64,000 nucleotides of DNA, taken from Tupaia tana (Eukaryota; Chordata; Mammalia; Scandentia; Tupaiidae). Location of the stretch: contig JAKSZU010000008.1 in the NCBI GenBank assembly GCA_026018925.1, positions 61,651,027-61,715,026 on the forward strand, given 5' to 3'. The notes beneath the pieces were generated by a model. The model was given only the letters and a program-made list of their open reading frames with translations, did not search any database and was not told where the DNA came from. The position numbers and the translations under genes are program-made. Positions 1-12,082 of this stretch are shown here, one piece after another (within the stretch, counting starts at the first letter, position 1; every line of letters begins with the position of its first letter).

Positions 1-26
1 TGTCTCCCATTAGGAAAAAAAGCTAT

Positions 27-200
27 GGGGCCAGCAGGTAGCATGGTGGTTGGGGGCACTGGACTCCCACATGGCTGTCCACAGATCAAGTCCTGAACCT
101 GATGACTTGCTTTTTCAATTTTTCTCTCTCTCTCACTCTGTCCCTCTCTGGTCAAATTAAAATAAATAATAAAGTTAAATAAAATAATTATTTAAAGAAA
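27..200 (+). repeat. tRNA-derived SINE, short form
   Basis: The head reads 'ggggccagcaggtagcatgg' with a box B-like 'gatcaagtcctg'. A CT-rich stretch and 'ggtcaaattaaaataaata' follow, then an AT-rich tail. This is the typical order of the short SINE form in this window. An 'aaagaaagct' match after the tail resembles 'aaaaaaagct' before the head and may be a decayed TSD. Confidence 0.85.
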
Positions 201-205
201 GCTTT

Positions 206-1524
206 GACACTTTAATATTTTTGACTATAAAAAATTATATTACTAGTCATAAAACTTTAAATGCAGAACATATGGAGAATAAAGTAAAAATTACCTAAAA
301 TTCACCACCCTTAGATTATTGATATTAACTTTTTCTTGTTCTAGTACATACAATTATATATTTATATTCTGTATATATACTAAACAAGGTAGCTATATTA
401 CATGTATAGCTATGTAGAAAACATTTGTTTTTGAAATTCAAATCATTTTGTATCCTTTTTCTTTTTAATGATACATTGTAAATAAATGTATTAAGTCCTT
501 GGGAAAGTTGCAATGTACTTTTCTATGTTTTTCTATGCAAAATGGGTCATGAATTTCCCAATGACTCAATATTACGTTTTTATGTTAATTAGTCTTCAAA
601 ATATCACTGTCATATGGCAATATCATATATATGTGAGTCAGGTCTTTGTTATAGATTGAACTTACACATTTTTAATTCTTTTTTATTTAAAATAAAACTA
701 TGGTAAATATCCTAGTAGGTAAAACTTCATGGTCTTCTTTATTCTCTTCATATCAACTTCTATAAGTAAAATGACTGACTCAAAGAGTATAAACATTTTT
801 AAGTCTTAGGATTTCTGCTTATATTTTAAAGTATGTGTGTGTGTGTGTTTTAATAATTTATATATCCACCAATGATGTTCGAGAGTGTCTATTGTCTCTA
901 TCCTTAAAATAGTTATGAGATACAGTTCTTAATCTTTTATAATTCTACATTAAAATAGTGCATTGTTTAATTGACATTCTTATAGTTACGATTGATCTTG
1001 AACATTTTATAACATGTGTTCACATTTAACCCTTTGTATCTAGGCTTCATTAAATTTCCTCCTATTCATTGTCCATTTTTTTATTCAGTTGTTCCACATA
1101 TTCATATGGACTTGTCAAAGTTCTTTACATAGTGACGAGGTGAAAACTTACATCTTTTTCATATTTTAGCATTTCTCTCTTGAACAAAGCTTACATACAT
1201 ATAAGGTTCAACTTTAAATTAAGCAAGAATATGGGACAATATAAATTTAAAACAAATTTTGCAAAAAATGGTACTTTAAAAATCTTGGCATATGCATAGA
1301 CAATATGCCCTACATTGATATTTCCAAGTTACTAGCAATGACGATCATTAACCAAAATTACATGAAATTCCTTTGTAAGGATCTCACAACCAAACTACAT
1401 CAGCATTAGTAGGCTCTTAGAGAAAATTTTTGGCACCTTAGGAAAATTTATAAGTATGTATTCCTTCAAGTCTAATTTTGTTGCAGTGTAACACATAGGA
1501 AATTCAAATCCCGATGCTCCGTGC
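206..1524. other. AT-rich sequence without recognised features
   Basis: This AT-rich stretch has many stop codons in all frames. Only a short (GT)n run near 836-848 stands out. No gene or repeat family could be recognised by eye. Confidence 0.6.
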
Positions 1525-1695
1525 ACTTCAGCGAATACTTCTCTGTGCTTTATTTTTATCCCCAACAATATAGATGGGGAATAAGAATAGCAGCTACATT
1601 ATAAGGAATTTATGATAATAAAATTATGGAATGCAAGTAAAACACTTAGCATAATGCTTAGGACTAAATTGTTACTCTATCAATCATCCTCATAA
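1525..1695 (+). repeat. MIR SINE fossil
   Basis: The stretch 'atagatggggaataagaata' followed by 'aaaacacttagcataatgct' matches the 3' half of MIR (the 'aaatggggataat ... gcacttagcacagtgcctgg' region). It is diverged and has no visible TSD, as expected for an ancient mammal-wide repeat. Confidence 0.65.
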
Positions 1696-4066
1696 ATGAC
1701 TGTTTCAGAGGGATTTCTATACTCACAAAGAAATTCTCTCTACCATTAAATCCTATAGCAAACAAAAAGCAGTTTTACACAAAGTCTGTGTCCTTTAGGA
1801 AACCCTCCTTTAAGTTAGTTGATGTCTAATGAAAGCCTCCAGTGTATTGGTCTTTTGAGAAAGAGCGAGCATCTTTGAAGTACTGGCGACTCAGATTGAT
1901 GCGTTCCTTCCTCTTTGGTGTTCATTCTTAGCCCTTGGACAATTGCAACAGAAAAGACACGGCCAAAGGGCATTCTTTTCCACAATGACATTTCCACAGA
2001 TCTGACCCAGGCCATACGTATGGCTCCTGGTAGGCGGATTTTATTTAAACGAATGAGATTGTCCTATGTTTAATTCATGATAGAACTTAAAAGCACTCTG
2101 ATAGAGAGGGTGGATCAAAACACAACTCAGGGTGGATCATATTTTTATAAACTGCAGTCTGCTCTTTCCAAAGTGGATTTACTAAATACTGAAATGCATA
2201 ATTTGATAAATACCCACATATTTACATCTGTATGTAAATAGCAAAGATCAGTGAATGGCTTTTGAATTTTAACTCACTACTTTGTGGCTTTCATTTTTGT
2301 TCATCATTGGCATGGCTTCACGCACAATTTAAAAGTCTATTTTCAGAAGAAAGAGGATGGAAATCCCATGCTTGAACATTCTGAGAATCTGGCAGCCTAC
2401 CTGGACCTCATTCAAGTGCCCTGCACCCCCAATCCTTGACTGGAAAATAATGTTTAGTTCTTAGAGGAGAAAGAAATCACAACATGAAAGTCTTCTCAAA
2501 AAAACACATCTGAGAAAGCTCAAGTGATGGAATAATAGAAAACAGCCAACACTCGGTCATTTGGGGTTGATCACTCAGTTTGTTTTTCTTTCTTCTCCCT
2601 CCCACCCCCTGCCTTTTGGTCACTTTTCTGCTCCTTGCACCTCTGTGAGGGGGTGTGTATGCAGGGTCAGGCAGGAGAAAGAAGGATACCATCAGTCAGT
2701 TCTGCATCTCGCTAGTCATTCCAGGGAAATAGAGGGTAGAAACAGATGACCATAACGGGGATGGAGATAATCTGTGACTTTCAAAGTCCATTGTTCCTCC
2801 TTTATTATGAAAACTCAGCGGTGGACTACAAACTCATTCTTATTTCCTCATGCACATGGAGGAAGTGAATTGAGTAAGCAATGCCATATAGTCCGGAACT
2901 CAGCTCTAAAAGTACAAGTAATGTACAGAAATGCTAGTCTCTTGAAAAAGGAAGAAAGAAAAGTCGCAATTTGGGTCAGACACAGTTAAAGAAAGCCAAA
3001 ATCCAGCTGTTTTCAGGATTCATCCAATATTAGCAACATTGTGGTTTTGCAATAACAATATAAAATGTGCTTTTGGAGGTGTTTTTCCATTTAATTCACT
3101 AACTTCTAGATGTTTGCTATTGTATCCATATGTTTCCAGTTTGTGTACATTGAATATTTTTTAAAATGTCACTTTGCAGGCGTTATTTGATGTTCAAGAA
3201 AGCTCTTTGGTTATTGTTAGAAGGCAGAAATCATGACTTATAGAGGGAAATTTTACACGTTTGAAAAGATTGCTTTTCAGGTTTTGCTTCCCTTCATTCC
3301 TGTTGATGTCTTTTAGAGAGAGAGAAAAAAAAGTGTCCTTCCATCTGATACTAAAGACTCTCATGCTGGAATAGAAAAACAAAGTGGGTGATAGGGTTGG
3401 AAGGTGAGGGCTCTGCTGTCTTTATGAACTGCTACTGTTCAAAGTCAACCCATCCAGCTTCTTGCAAAGTACATCAGCAGTGAAAGATGTTTAAATAGTG
3501 ATAATGGATTGCAAATAAAGAGACTCTTATCTTTGGAATTTGCAAGTAGACAGTAGGAAGCAGTGCAAATTTAGTTTAAGGCTTACCCCCAAAGCTAAAC
3601 TTTCATCTGCTGTAGGTCAATATGTGTTACATGTTTCCAGAAGACATAACAGAACTTTGGAGACCTGGCTAATCACATGCATATAAAAATAAAACTGTAA
3701 CACTTGATACGAAAATCAGTTATTTTAGATAAGATTTTGAAAACATTTTCCCACAGGTATGGGGTCAGTGAATGAGAAGAAAATGTGAGCATATCAGATA
3801 AATGGGTCACACACAGCAAAATAAAAAATCTTACTCCATCATTCAATCCTCTATTCACTCATTTATTCATCCAGCTACAATATTATTCTGCTATCAGTAG
3901 TTTCTCTTCAATCTGCAAAGATAAAGGACAGGTGCTAGTAGATAAAGCTCACTTTTATTAGTATTCACTCAACCATCTGATTAATTCAAAGGAGCTGACA
4001 AACGGAAAAAAAAAATCAGTATCAAATAGCTTCATAAGTGGCAAGAAAAACTGTAAACAAAAGCTA
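1696..4066. other. Unannotated sequence, no supported gene
   Basis: I see no recognisable gene. The minus strand of 1815-2015 is open for 66 codons, and another frame there is open to a stop near 1834, but neither resembles a family I know. A weak L2-like 'ttcactcatttattcatcca' lies near 3852. A pyrimidine-rich block near 2581-2630 is simple sequence. Confidence 0.45.
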
Positions 4067-4080
4067 AAGAATCGTTTACT

Positions 4081-4318
4081 TGGGACCAGCAGATGGCATA
4101 ACGGTTACGTAGTCAGCTGCGGTTCGAGACCTGGACCTGGCGACTTAAAACTCATGCCAGATGTGTGTGCTTACATGTCCAGTATCCCAAAAGGAGAATA
4201 GAGGAAGAGGGATTGCAGTGTGGCCATCCTCCCTGGGGTGTGATTTCTTACTTTCTGTCTCTCTGTCTCTCCAGTGAGTGCATGCACCCTATAACAAAAA
4301 AGCTCTCTCTCACAAACA
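4081..4318 (+). repeat. tRNA-derived SINE, long form, with TSD
   Basis: The head 'gggaccagcagatggcataa' leads into a box B-like 'ggttcgagacc', the long-form body, the 'ctctgtctctc' stretch and 'ccctataac'. Flanking 13-14 bp repeats (4068-4080 'agaatcgtttact', 4319-4332 'agaattgtttatct') are a TSD with little decay. The head lacks about 20 bases of the tRNA-like part. Confidence 0.92.
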
Positions 4319-4460
4319 AGAATTGTTTATCTAAAAAAGCGAACAAATAAACAACAAAAAACCTGGCTCTATAGTAACTGTTTCTGAATTAGTAGCTGTA
4401 GAGTCAAGTGGATCATCTCTGATACAATTTTCTCACCTTTTCTTCATAAAAGCACTCTCA

Positions 4461-4678
4461 AGACCAGCAGATGGCATAATGGTTATGTCACCCTACTCCC
4501 ACATATTGACTGTGGTTTGAGTCCCAGACCTCGAGGCTTAAAATTCACGTTGGGTGCCTGTGCGTGCATGTCCAAGATCTCAAGAGGAAAAGGGATTGAA
4601 GCATACCCATCTCCCCGGGGGAAGATTTCTCACTTTCAGTCTCTCTGGCTAGTACATGTGCCCTATAGCAAAAATCTC

Positions 4679-4724
<46 letters not shown>
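4461..4724 (+). repeat. tRNA-derived SINE, long form, with (AG)n tail and exact TSD
   Basis: The copy starts 'agaccagcagatggcataat' and contains 'gtggtttgagtccca' as box B. Its A-tail has become a long (AG)n run at 4688-4724. Exact 10-bp TSDs 'agcactctca' lie at 4451-4460 and 4725-4734, which fixes both ends. Confidence 0.93.
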
Positions 4725-4727
<3 letters not shown>

Positions 4728-5057
4728 ACTCTCACACAGAGTTCTGACTGCTTTTCACAGACTTGTTACTACAGTTTGTTTGTTGAGCTTGGATTTCTGA
4801 AGTGCAGAATCCCACCAGGTTCATCAATAAAACTGGTTCTAGACAGCCCCTTCCAAGTTCCCCAGCCCCCTGGCCTCTAGACCAGTGACTCCGACCTGGG
4901 CTGCTCAGGCCCCTCTAGTCCAGTCTCTGCTCAGGCAGCTTTGGCTTGAACAGTAGCCAAGGCACTCCGTTTTTCCCTCTTTGAAATGTGGTTCCTCTAC
5001 CCTTCTTAATTCTCTTAGCAGGCTATGTTTGTCTTTTGATAGGCAGACTATATCTAC

Positions 5058-5279
5058 TCTGAGCACTCACCAAAATGACAGAGAGACAGAAAACAAGAAA
5101 TCACCCCCGAGGGGATGGCCTCACTGCAATCCCTTCTCCTCCATTCTCCTCTTGGGATCTTGGGCACGCACGCACACACACATGTCCGGCATGAGTTTAA
5201 GCCACTGGGTCCGGGACTCAAACCGCAGTCAACTACTTCGGAGTCCAGCGACATAATCATTATACCATCTGCTGGTCCT
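5058..5279 (-). repeat. tRNA-derived SINE, long form, 3' end worn
   Basis: This is the reverse complement of the long form. It ends on the plus strand with 'ataccatctgctggtcc', the head in reverse, and contains 'ggatcttgggcacgcacg'. The A-tail end is missing or eroded. Open frames on both strands here come from the GC-rich SINE body. Confidence 0.9.
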
Positions 5280-5299
5280 GGAAATGCCTTCTTTTGAAG

Positions 5300-5535
5300 A
5301 TGTTCTTAAAGTTCATTATTGTTGGTACTCTGTTTATTTCCTTCTAAATTTCTAGAACTCCCACTGACAATTGTATTTATTTTACCTTCTTTTCTGTCTA
5401 ACTACATGAAGGGCCCCATAAAAAGTAGGAACAGATCAATTGGATTTATTTTGAGGGTCTTCTTAATTTGAATAGCACCTGGCAAGTAGTAAGTCCTAAA
5501 TATATATGTCCCGAATAAATTAACCCATCCATCCA
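5300..5535 (+). repeat. LINE-2 3' end fossil
   Basis: The pattern 'gaagggccccataaaaagta ... atagcacctggcaagtagtaag ... gaataaat' matches the 3' untranslated end of L2, whose consensus has 'gcctggcacatagtaggtgctcaataaat'. It is strongly diverged. Confidence 0.6.
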
Positions 5536-6720
5536 GCCAGCCACACATCCATCCAAGATTTACTGAGCCAGATGTTCTGCTAGGTAATGGGAAGGTTCTG
5601 CCAGACTCAGGGGAAAATAATTAGGGCCAAGTGGGCCTCTTGATGCCCTTCAAATCACACCCCACTGGCAGCTGCTTACATGACTTGCACAGGCCAGGCC
5701 TGGACAGAGGTTAGAAGGGTGAAGCCTGAGCAAGGACAGAGCTCACAAATCATTGGCCTCTGACACTTGCAACAACTTTGAAAGCATTTAAAACTGTTAC
5801 CTTCAACTTCAAGGCTCTAATACTCACTCTACTAAGAAGCTTTTTGACAGGCTAACCTCATAACTTTCTCCTCCATTACAGACTCAAGGATTGGCAGGTC
5901 GTAGGATTGATCTTCCAGGAACTAGGGAGAAAGTGCTAGGTCAGGGTCCTAAGGCTCTGGAATTCCCTCCCTCTCAAGCTTTGCTTTCTTCCACCCAGGG
6001 CCACATGCCACAAGACCCCCCGGATCTCTTACTCCTGTCGTACACAAATGACATGTGAACTTCAAAAACTTCAGGGTTTTCTGAACTCCCTCCCCCACCT
6101 TGCAACTGGGCACTAATTATGTTGGTAACTGAAACTGTCTTGTCTAAAATGCTAGGTGCTTATTTGAATCCCAGAAATAGCCAGGAAATAAAAGAATGTG
6201 GGAAAAAAGTTTCACTTAACTAAAGCGCTCTCTCATGCTGTGTAAATTATACATAACAGCAGTTTTGAGATTATGCCAAAAATATGAGAATATGTGATTT
6301 GACACAGTGAATATAGAGAAATGTGCGTGTTTTTCCTGCTAATACAAATATATAGTCAGTATAAAATGTTTGATGAGGTGAAATTTTCACTTTTTAAATG
6401 TAAGACTTTAGTTATTTGTGGTACTATTTCTCAAAAAAAAGCATAGTATTATTAAGCTTTTACGCTTCATAAAATATTATATAGTTATTGGGGCCAAACA
6501 TTATTCACCTTAATTTTTTGTAGGCCTCTGCAACCATTCTTGTTTTAAAGGTATCATGAGAAAAACAAAATAGTTTCCATAGACTTGAAGAAAATCACAG
6601 AATTTTAAATTGGTAAGTAAGATTAAGAACTTGAAATCCTGGAATTTTGATTGACCTATTCAACAAATTTATAAAGATTTTTTTTCATAAAATTCATAAT
6701 GTAAGAAAACTCATATAATT
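5536..6720. other. Unique-looking sequence, no supported gene
   Basis: The part at 5640-6010 is less AT-rich than its surroundings but has no long open frame and no family I recognise. The rest is AT-rich. No coding exon, promoter or RNA gene can be supported. Confidence 0.5.
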
Positions 6721-6723
6721 CTA

Positions 6724-6749
6724 TTTTTTTTTTTTTTTTTTTTTTTTTT
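6724..6749. repeat. Poly(T) run of 26
   Basis: An uninterrupted run of 26 T. It could be the A-tail of a minus-strand retrocopy, but the sequence to its right ('gtccaatgagagaatggtta') is not one of the SINEs seen here, so the parent element is unknown. Confidence 0.9.
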
Positions 6750-7047
6750 GTCCAATGAGAGAATGGTTAGGTATGTAAAGGCTGGAAAAAAGGATGCTAA
6801 TTTTTTTAAAATTTCTTTCTATATCAATTTCTTTTATATGTTCAATCTCATGTTATTTAGGTTACAAAGTGAATATTACAACATGTGTACATTTCTCACC
6901 AGTCCAGTTGACAATAAGGATGCAAAATTTCTAGTTTAAAACTCTTAAAACAATGGTCTACAAATAGCATTTTGACTCTAAGTTATGTCAAATGATATTG
7001 CTCCATTTTCAAAGACTATTAAAAAAAAAAAAAAAAAAACTAAAACT

Positions 7048-7281
7048 CGGACCAGCAGTTTACATGATGGCGAGTCTCAGACCCCCGGTTGCTTAAACTC
7101 ATGCTGGGTGCATGTGTGTGTGTGCCCAAGATCCTGAGAGGAGAATGGAGAAGGTATTGCGGAATGACCATCTCCCCTGGGGGGTGATTTCTCACTTCCT
7201 GTCTCTCCGTCTCCCTCTCTATCTTTCTGGCAAGTGCACACACCCTATAGCATAAACCTCTCAAAAAAAAAAAAAAAAAAA
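7048..7281 (+). repeat. tRNA-derived SINE, long form, with Pol III head deletion
   Basis: The head 'ggaccagcagtttacatgat' jumps directly to 'gagtctcagacccccggt'. About 36 bp, including most of box B and the anticodon-like arm, are missing. The body and poly(A) (7263-7281) are typical. A 19-A run (7021-7039) lies just upstream. Confidence 0.9.
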
Positions 7282-7347
7282 CCCAAAAATTAGTGTTAAT
7301 ATAAAAAAATATTTTAATAAAATATTTTAAAGCAAAAAACAATTAAT

Positions 7348-7600
7348 CCATGACAGCAGGTGGTGTGTTGTTTAAGGCACTGGACTCCCACATGGTCGAC
7401 TGTGGTTTGAGTCCCAGACCTGACGGCTTAAAACTTATACCGGGTGCTTAAAACTCTCTGAGGAGGAGAGATGGAGAAGAAGGGATTGCAACATGACCAT
7501 CCTCCCTGTGGGGGGTGATTTTTCACTTTCTCTCTGTTTCTATGGTGAGCACACAACCCCCCCCCCCATAACAAAAATCTCTAAATAAAAACTAATAAAA
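7348..7600 (+). repeat. tRNA-derived SINE, long form
   Basis: The copy reads 'cagcaggtggtgtgttgttt', then 'gtggtttgagtcccagacc', then the body and 'gtgagcacacaacc' with a C-run, 'ataacaaaaatctct' and an A-rich tail. A short internal deletion follows 'gggtgcttaaaact'. Confidence 0.9.
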
Positions 7601-8378
7601 ATTTTAAAATTAAAATTATATTTTTAAATAAAGTCAGGATCAGTGAGTACGACTTAGTGAGCCATATTGGAGCCTGAGGCAAAAGGAAAGTCATCAGTAA
7701 TTCTAAGGCAGAGTAATGAGTCTTATGAAAAATGGGTAAATTTTTAGAGCTATCTTGTAGGTAGAATGGTAAAGATTGGCAATTGACTAGTTGTGGTGAG
7801 ATACAGTCACACCAATTATTGAAAATGGGAACATAAGAAGATAAGTGGATTTGGTGATGACGGACGTAAACTCAGAAAAAATGACAGTCAAGTGGAGATT
7901 CTTACATCTGAAAATCTTCACCTGATCACGATGTCCACACTGCCCTTGATATACAGGTATAGGGTTTATGATGATACCTTTGGCAACATTAATTGCTCTG
8001 TCAGGAACCCTCGATGTATCCAAAACGGGAAATGCCTAATGAAGGCAATTCTTTGGCATCTGGGTAGGAAAGGTATGGGATGCCAAAATAAGAAAATCCA
8101 AGTTCCCAGCTTCTGGGAGCCCACTTTGATCCAGGAATTAAGAATAGAGTAGCTAACAGAATGGATGAACTCCATGCCCTTACAATTATTTCTCTTTCAC
8201 ATTATTCATTCAATCAACATTTGATATAAGTTAAACAGCAGACAAGTTGAAGTTATCAGTTTTGATACAAGCTGAGAGACCGGGCATTTGTGTTGCTGCT
8301 TAAAGGCGAGTAAAAATCAATTTACTAGACAGTTGAATTGGCATTTTTGTTTGTTTGTTTTTAGCATTATAGGGATCT
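7601..8378. other. Unassigned sequence with overlapping open frames on both strands
   Basis: Between 7787 and 8175 there are open frames of 69-86 codons on both strands, none with a domain I recognise. An L2-like 'attattcattcaatcaacat' sits at 8201-8220. No splice-site arrangement or codon bias could be established by eye. Confidence 0.4.
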
Positions 8379-8624
8379 TTTGTTTTGTTTTTAATTTTGC
8401 TAGAGGGCATATGTGTTTACCAGAGAGAGACAGCGAGAAGGAGAGGGAGAAAACGCTCCCTATGGGGCATGGTCACACCACAATCCCTAACTGCATCCTG
8501 TCAGGATTTTGGACACATGTATACATGCACCCAGCCTGATTTTCAAGCTGGTGGGCCTGGGGCTTGAATCGCACTGTCAGGCATGTGGAATCTGTCTTCT
8601 TTAACCACTAGGCGACAAGGCAAG
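8379..8624 (-). repeat. tRNA-derived SINE, older long-form variant
   Basis: Reverse complement of the SINE: 'ttttgctagagggcatatgt' is the tail-side segment, 'accagagagagacagcgag' the CT-rich stretch, and 'ccactaggcgacaaggc' lies at the head side. More diverged than the young copies. Confidence 0.8.
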
Positions 8625-8889
8625 GCAAAAATTACAGAAGTTTTACTAAGCTTTTTGCCAAGACCCTCCTATGAATAAAGTGAGAAACGGGATTTCTTTC
8701 TCATGACTACAGAAAAATCTCAATTTTCTAAACACAAAATACCTGATGATAAATAATGTTATTTGATAACATTCCCTTCAAGATGAGTTTGTTGCGATAT
8801 GTGTTAATAAATTACTAAATAAAAAGATCTAGTATATAGATGTGGTAGACAATAATACATTTGTGCTAATAGTGTAAAGAAAATACATT

Positions 8890-9320
8890 TCAGGGGACCT
8901 GACAGTGATACAGTGGTAAAATGAGACTCTCTGCTGGGTTGACTCACAGGGGAAGGTCCTTGGTTTGCTTCTGGAGACCTCCCAAGTACACCAGGAACTT
9001 GTGTGCCCGCAATCTGAGGCTGGTTGAAGGTAGAGGTGGACTGCAGCATCGAGACCCTGCTGAGGGTCCAGCCTTTGTGGCACAGTTAGTAGCGTAGCAA
9101 ACTGTGGAACTGAAAGCCACACCCTGACTGCAGTTGCATCCCTGGCCTGGTTGGCCTAAAAATACACCAGGTATGTGCACACATGCCCAGGATCCTGGCA
9201 AGTTGGAAGACTGGAAGAAGGGGATAGAGGTGTAACCAGATCCAAGTAGAGGGTGCTTCTCTCTCTTTCTCTCTCATCCACATGTGCTCTGTCATAAATA
9301 ATAATAATAATAAGACTTTT
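8890..9320 (+). repeat. Dimeric or tandem diverged tRNA-SINE
   Basis: Two SINE-like units lie head to tail. The second (about 9060-9310) has 'ggcctggttggcctaaaaat', 'cacatgcccaggatcctggc' and a (TAA)n tail, which lines up with the long-form body. The first (about 8890-9060) has a worn tRNA-like head and similar 'ccaggaacttgtgtgcccgc' sequence but no A-tail of its own. A dimeric subfamily or two old insertions are both possible. Confidence 0.6.
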
Positions 9321-9337
9321 TAAAAAGACCCTATTTG

Positions 9338-9592
9338 GGGACCAGCAGTTGGCATAATGGCTGTGTTGCTGGACTCCCATGTGGTTGACCTTATTTTGAG
9401 TTCCAGAACTGGTGGTTTAAACTCACGCTAGGCGAGTATGCGTGCATGCCCAAGATCCGGAGAGGAAAATGGAGGAGAGAGGAGAATGGAGGAGAAGGGA
9501 TTGTGGCATGGCCATCCACCCTGGGGGGTGATATCTCATTTTCTGTCTCTCTGTCTTTCAGGTGAGCACAAGGGCCCTATAGTAAAAACCTC

Positions 9593-9641
<49 letters not shown>

Positions 9642-9646
9642 AATAA
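9338..9646 (+). repeat. tRNA-derived SINE, long form, (TAAA)n tail, TSD
   Basis: Typical long form beginning 'ggaccagcagttggcataat', with a (TAAA)n tail at about 9597-9640. The TSD is 'aaaagaccctatttg' before and 'aaaaggccctatttg' after, differing at one base. It landed just beside the older tandem SINE. Confidence 0.93.
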
Positions 9647-9662
9647 GAAAAGGCCCTATTTG

Positions 9663-10051
9663 TGGTGTACTTGCTCACTTGCTCATGGAAGAAGAAAATC
9701 AATAAACATAAAAAAAAGCCTGATTTTAAGTAACCAACCTTAATCCATTCTATCTGAAGACTGTTAAATTATAAGCTCTTGTTCATTGATGCCTCTCTTA
9801 ATAAACTAATCATAAATCAAATATAAATTACATTGCTATGGGGGTGTTTGAGAGAAGAGAGAAGACTTTTTGAAGTATAAGTCAGCTTCAGAAATTATTT
9901 GTAACTTGATTTTCCACTTGCAATTTTTATAGTTTATACAATCAATAAATAGGTGCACATTTATATTTGATCTGCAGTGATACGACCATATCATAAAATA
10001 TGTACATAACCATTGTATGAAAAGATAATATTGATCATAATTTCCTTAAAT
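9663..10051. other. AT-rich sequence, nothing recognised
   Basis: No open frame of note and no repeat family recognised. Confidence 0.5.
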
Positions 10052-10320
10052 TTATTTTATTTTACTTTTTAGTTTGCTAGAAGGTGTTTGCACTCACCAG
10101 AGACAGAGACAGAGAGAGAGAAAGAAAGTGATAGCATGTCCTATGGGGGAAAGTCACTCTTCAATCCTCCATTCTCCCTCCATTCCAGATTTTGGACACA
10201 TATGCACCTGGCATGGTTTTTAAGCCACTGGGTCCAGAACTGTAACTGCAAACTTAGCCATGTGGGATCCAGCCACAGGGATCCAGACACCTTACCCATC
10301 ATGTCCCCAGCTTGCCCCCT
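10052..10320 (-). repeat. tRNA-derived SINE, older variant
   Basis: Reverse complement: T-rich tail, 'tttgctagaaggtgtttgca', 'cagagacagagacagagaga', 'gattttggacacatatgcac' and a worn head ending 'cccagcttgccccctt'. The order agrees with the long form. Confidence 0.82.
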
Positions 10321-10411
10321 TAAATAATTGTAATAATTAGGAAGCTGTGACTACTTCTGAGTTCTCTACTCCATGCCTCTAGAATATAAATTCTCAAGAT
10401 TAATACAACAG

Positions 10412-10676
10412 AATCAGTCAATGGCCTAGCAGTTAAGCTGGCAGGACCCCACATGGGTGACTGTTACTGAGTCTCAGACCTAGAGGCTGAGAAAAACACA
10501 CTAGGGGTATGTGTGCATTCCCAAATTCTGGAAAAGTGAAGGAAGGGAGGTTGTGGCATTACTATGTCCCTGAGGAATGATTTCTCACTTTCCCTCTCTC
10601 TCCTTTCACTGTCTATAGTAAGCACACATGCCCTCTACCAAATTAAAAATAATAATAATAATAATAATAATAATAA
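10412..10676 (+). repeat. tRNA-derived SINE, long form, (TAA)n tail
   Basis: A diverged head 'caatggcctagcagttaagc' leads to 'tgagtctcagacctagaggc', the body and a (TAA)n tail at about 10648-10676. Confidence 0.85.
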
Positions 10677-11009
10677 TTAGGAAAATAAAACAAAAAACCC
10701 TTTAAATGTTTTAATTGGTCTTATTAAAATTATATGAAGAACCACAGGTATTAGTTAACAATATACATTAATTAATGAACCACAGAAATACTTTCATGAT
10801 TAAGTTTTTTCTTAGAACAATCACTGTTTTGCTTAAATTTCTTGCATTGACATGAAACATGATTTCCTAAGAGAACCTTTAGTTTCTTTGAACAAGGTCC
10901 TTTGTTAATCTCTGAATCAAAATGTGTTTGATATGGTCTTTGCTATTTAAAGATTTTCAATCTACAAATATATATAAAGAGAGAAAGAGAGGTCATAAAG
11001 AAGGGATTA
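10677..11009. other. AT-rich sequence, nothing recognised
   Basis: A stretch between two SINEs. No gene or repeat recognised. Confidence 0.5.
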
Positions 11010-11242
11010 TGGGGCCAGCCAGTGGTTAAGGTGACTGAATCCCACATAGCCAACTGCACAGTTTGCGTCCTGGACTTGATGGCTTGAAGAACACACTGAT
11101 GCAAGTGTGCCTATGCCCAAAATCCCAAGTGGAGACTGGAGAAGGAATTGCAGCATGGCCGTCCCCCCAGGGAGGGGGCACTGTCTGTCTCTTTCTAGTA
11201 AGCACACACACCCTACGGCAAATTAAAAAAAAAAAAAAAAAA
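11010..11242 (+). repeat. tRNA-derived SINE, long-form variant
   Basis: Head 'tggggccagccagtggttaa', box B-like 'cagtttgcgtcctgg', body 'caaaatcccaagtggagact', ending 'cctacggcaaatt' plus poly(A). It shares the 'aaattaaaa' end with the short form, which makes it a bridge between the two architectures. Confidence 0.88.
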
Positions 11243-12082
11243 GTCATTACGTTTAAGTAGAAGGGTTTTCTCATAGAGCAGAACTTTTGAGCAAGACTTA
11301 ATTTTGAATGATCTGGAATGAAAAGAACCCAGTAACTCCTAACATTATCTTTGTTTTTACTTAGAGCCAACTAAAATTTCTTTCAGTGACATTCTACCCT
11401 CAGTGAAACCATTGATAATTTTATAAAATGAATGTGAAACCTTTTAAAAACCATATTCAAGTTTCCTGTCATAGGGTTTTGTATGTCAACCCAAGCGTGT
11501 GAGTTTATTAAGATACTCCCCAGAAAAGGTTTACTTTACCCATTAAAATCTCACTTAAATGGATATCAAGTATCTCTTGTGTCCTGTTACATGTTGTAAC
11601 TTAAGTCTGAATATGTGTATGCTTCACTTTAACCAGAAAGTTAAAATCTTTTTCAATGAAAGCAATAGAGTATATCACAGATAAGGTGAAGGTGATGCAA
11701 GGAAGGGTTGCAACTTAGCCATTTCTGGACAATGAAAAGAAACTTGTCTTCTGAAGCGTTTGTGACATCAAGAAGTCAGTCTACTTCAACACGTCAAATC
11801 TCTTTTATGCTTTGAAGCCAGCCAGTACTAGGCAGCTGTGGCGGGCTCCCCCTTCCAATGTAATCATGATAGAGTTATTAAACAAATATTTGCAACCACG
11901 CAGTAGCCACTGGAGACATGAGATATAATTTCCATATTTAAAGCACTAACAAGTTAAAAGAAGAAATATTTTCACAGAATATAGAATTCAGACTCAAAAT
12001 TCCTCTGATCAATGTCACAAAAGAAATGAAAAGTTAAATAAGAGAAGACCACAATAATCTGAAAGAATAAGAAAACCCTAGG
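11243..12082. other. Unique-looking sequence, no supported gene
   Basis: No long open frame. The stretch near 11820-11860 is less AT-rich but not recognisable. Confidence 0.5.

Noticed and set aside
1815-2015. Protein-like open frames on the minus strand, possible pseudogene
   Set aside because: Two frames each look protein-like in part, but no family is recognisable and a frame change would be needed. It stays unassigned.
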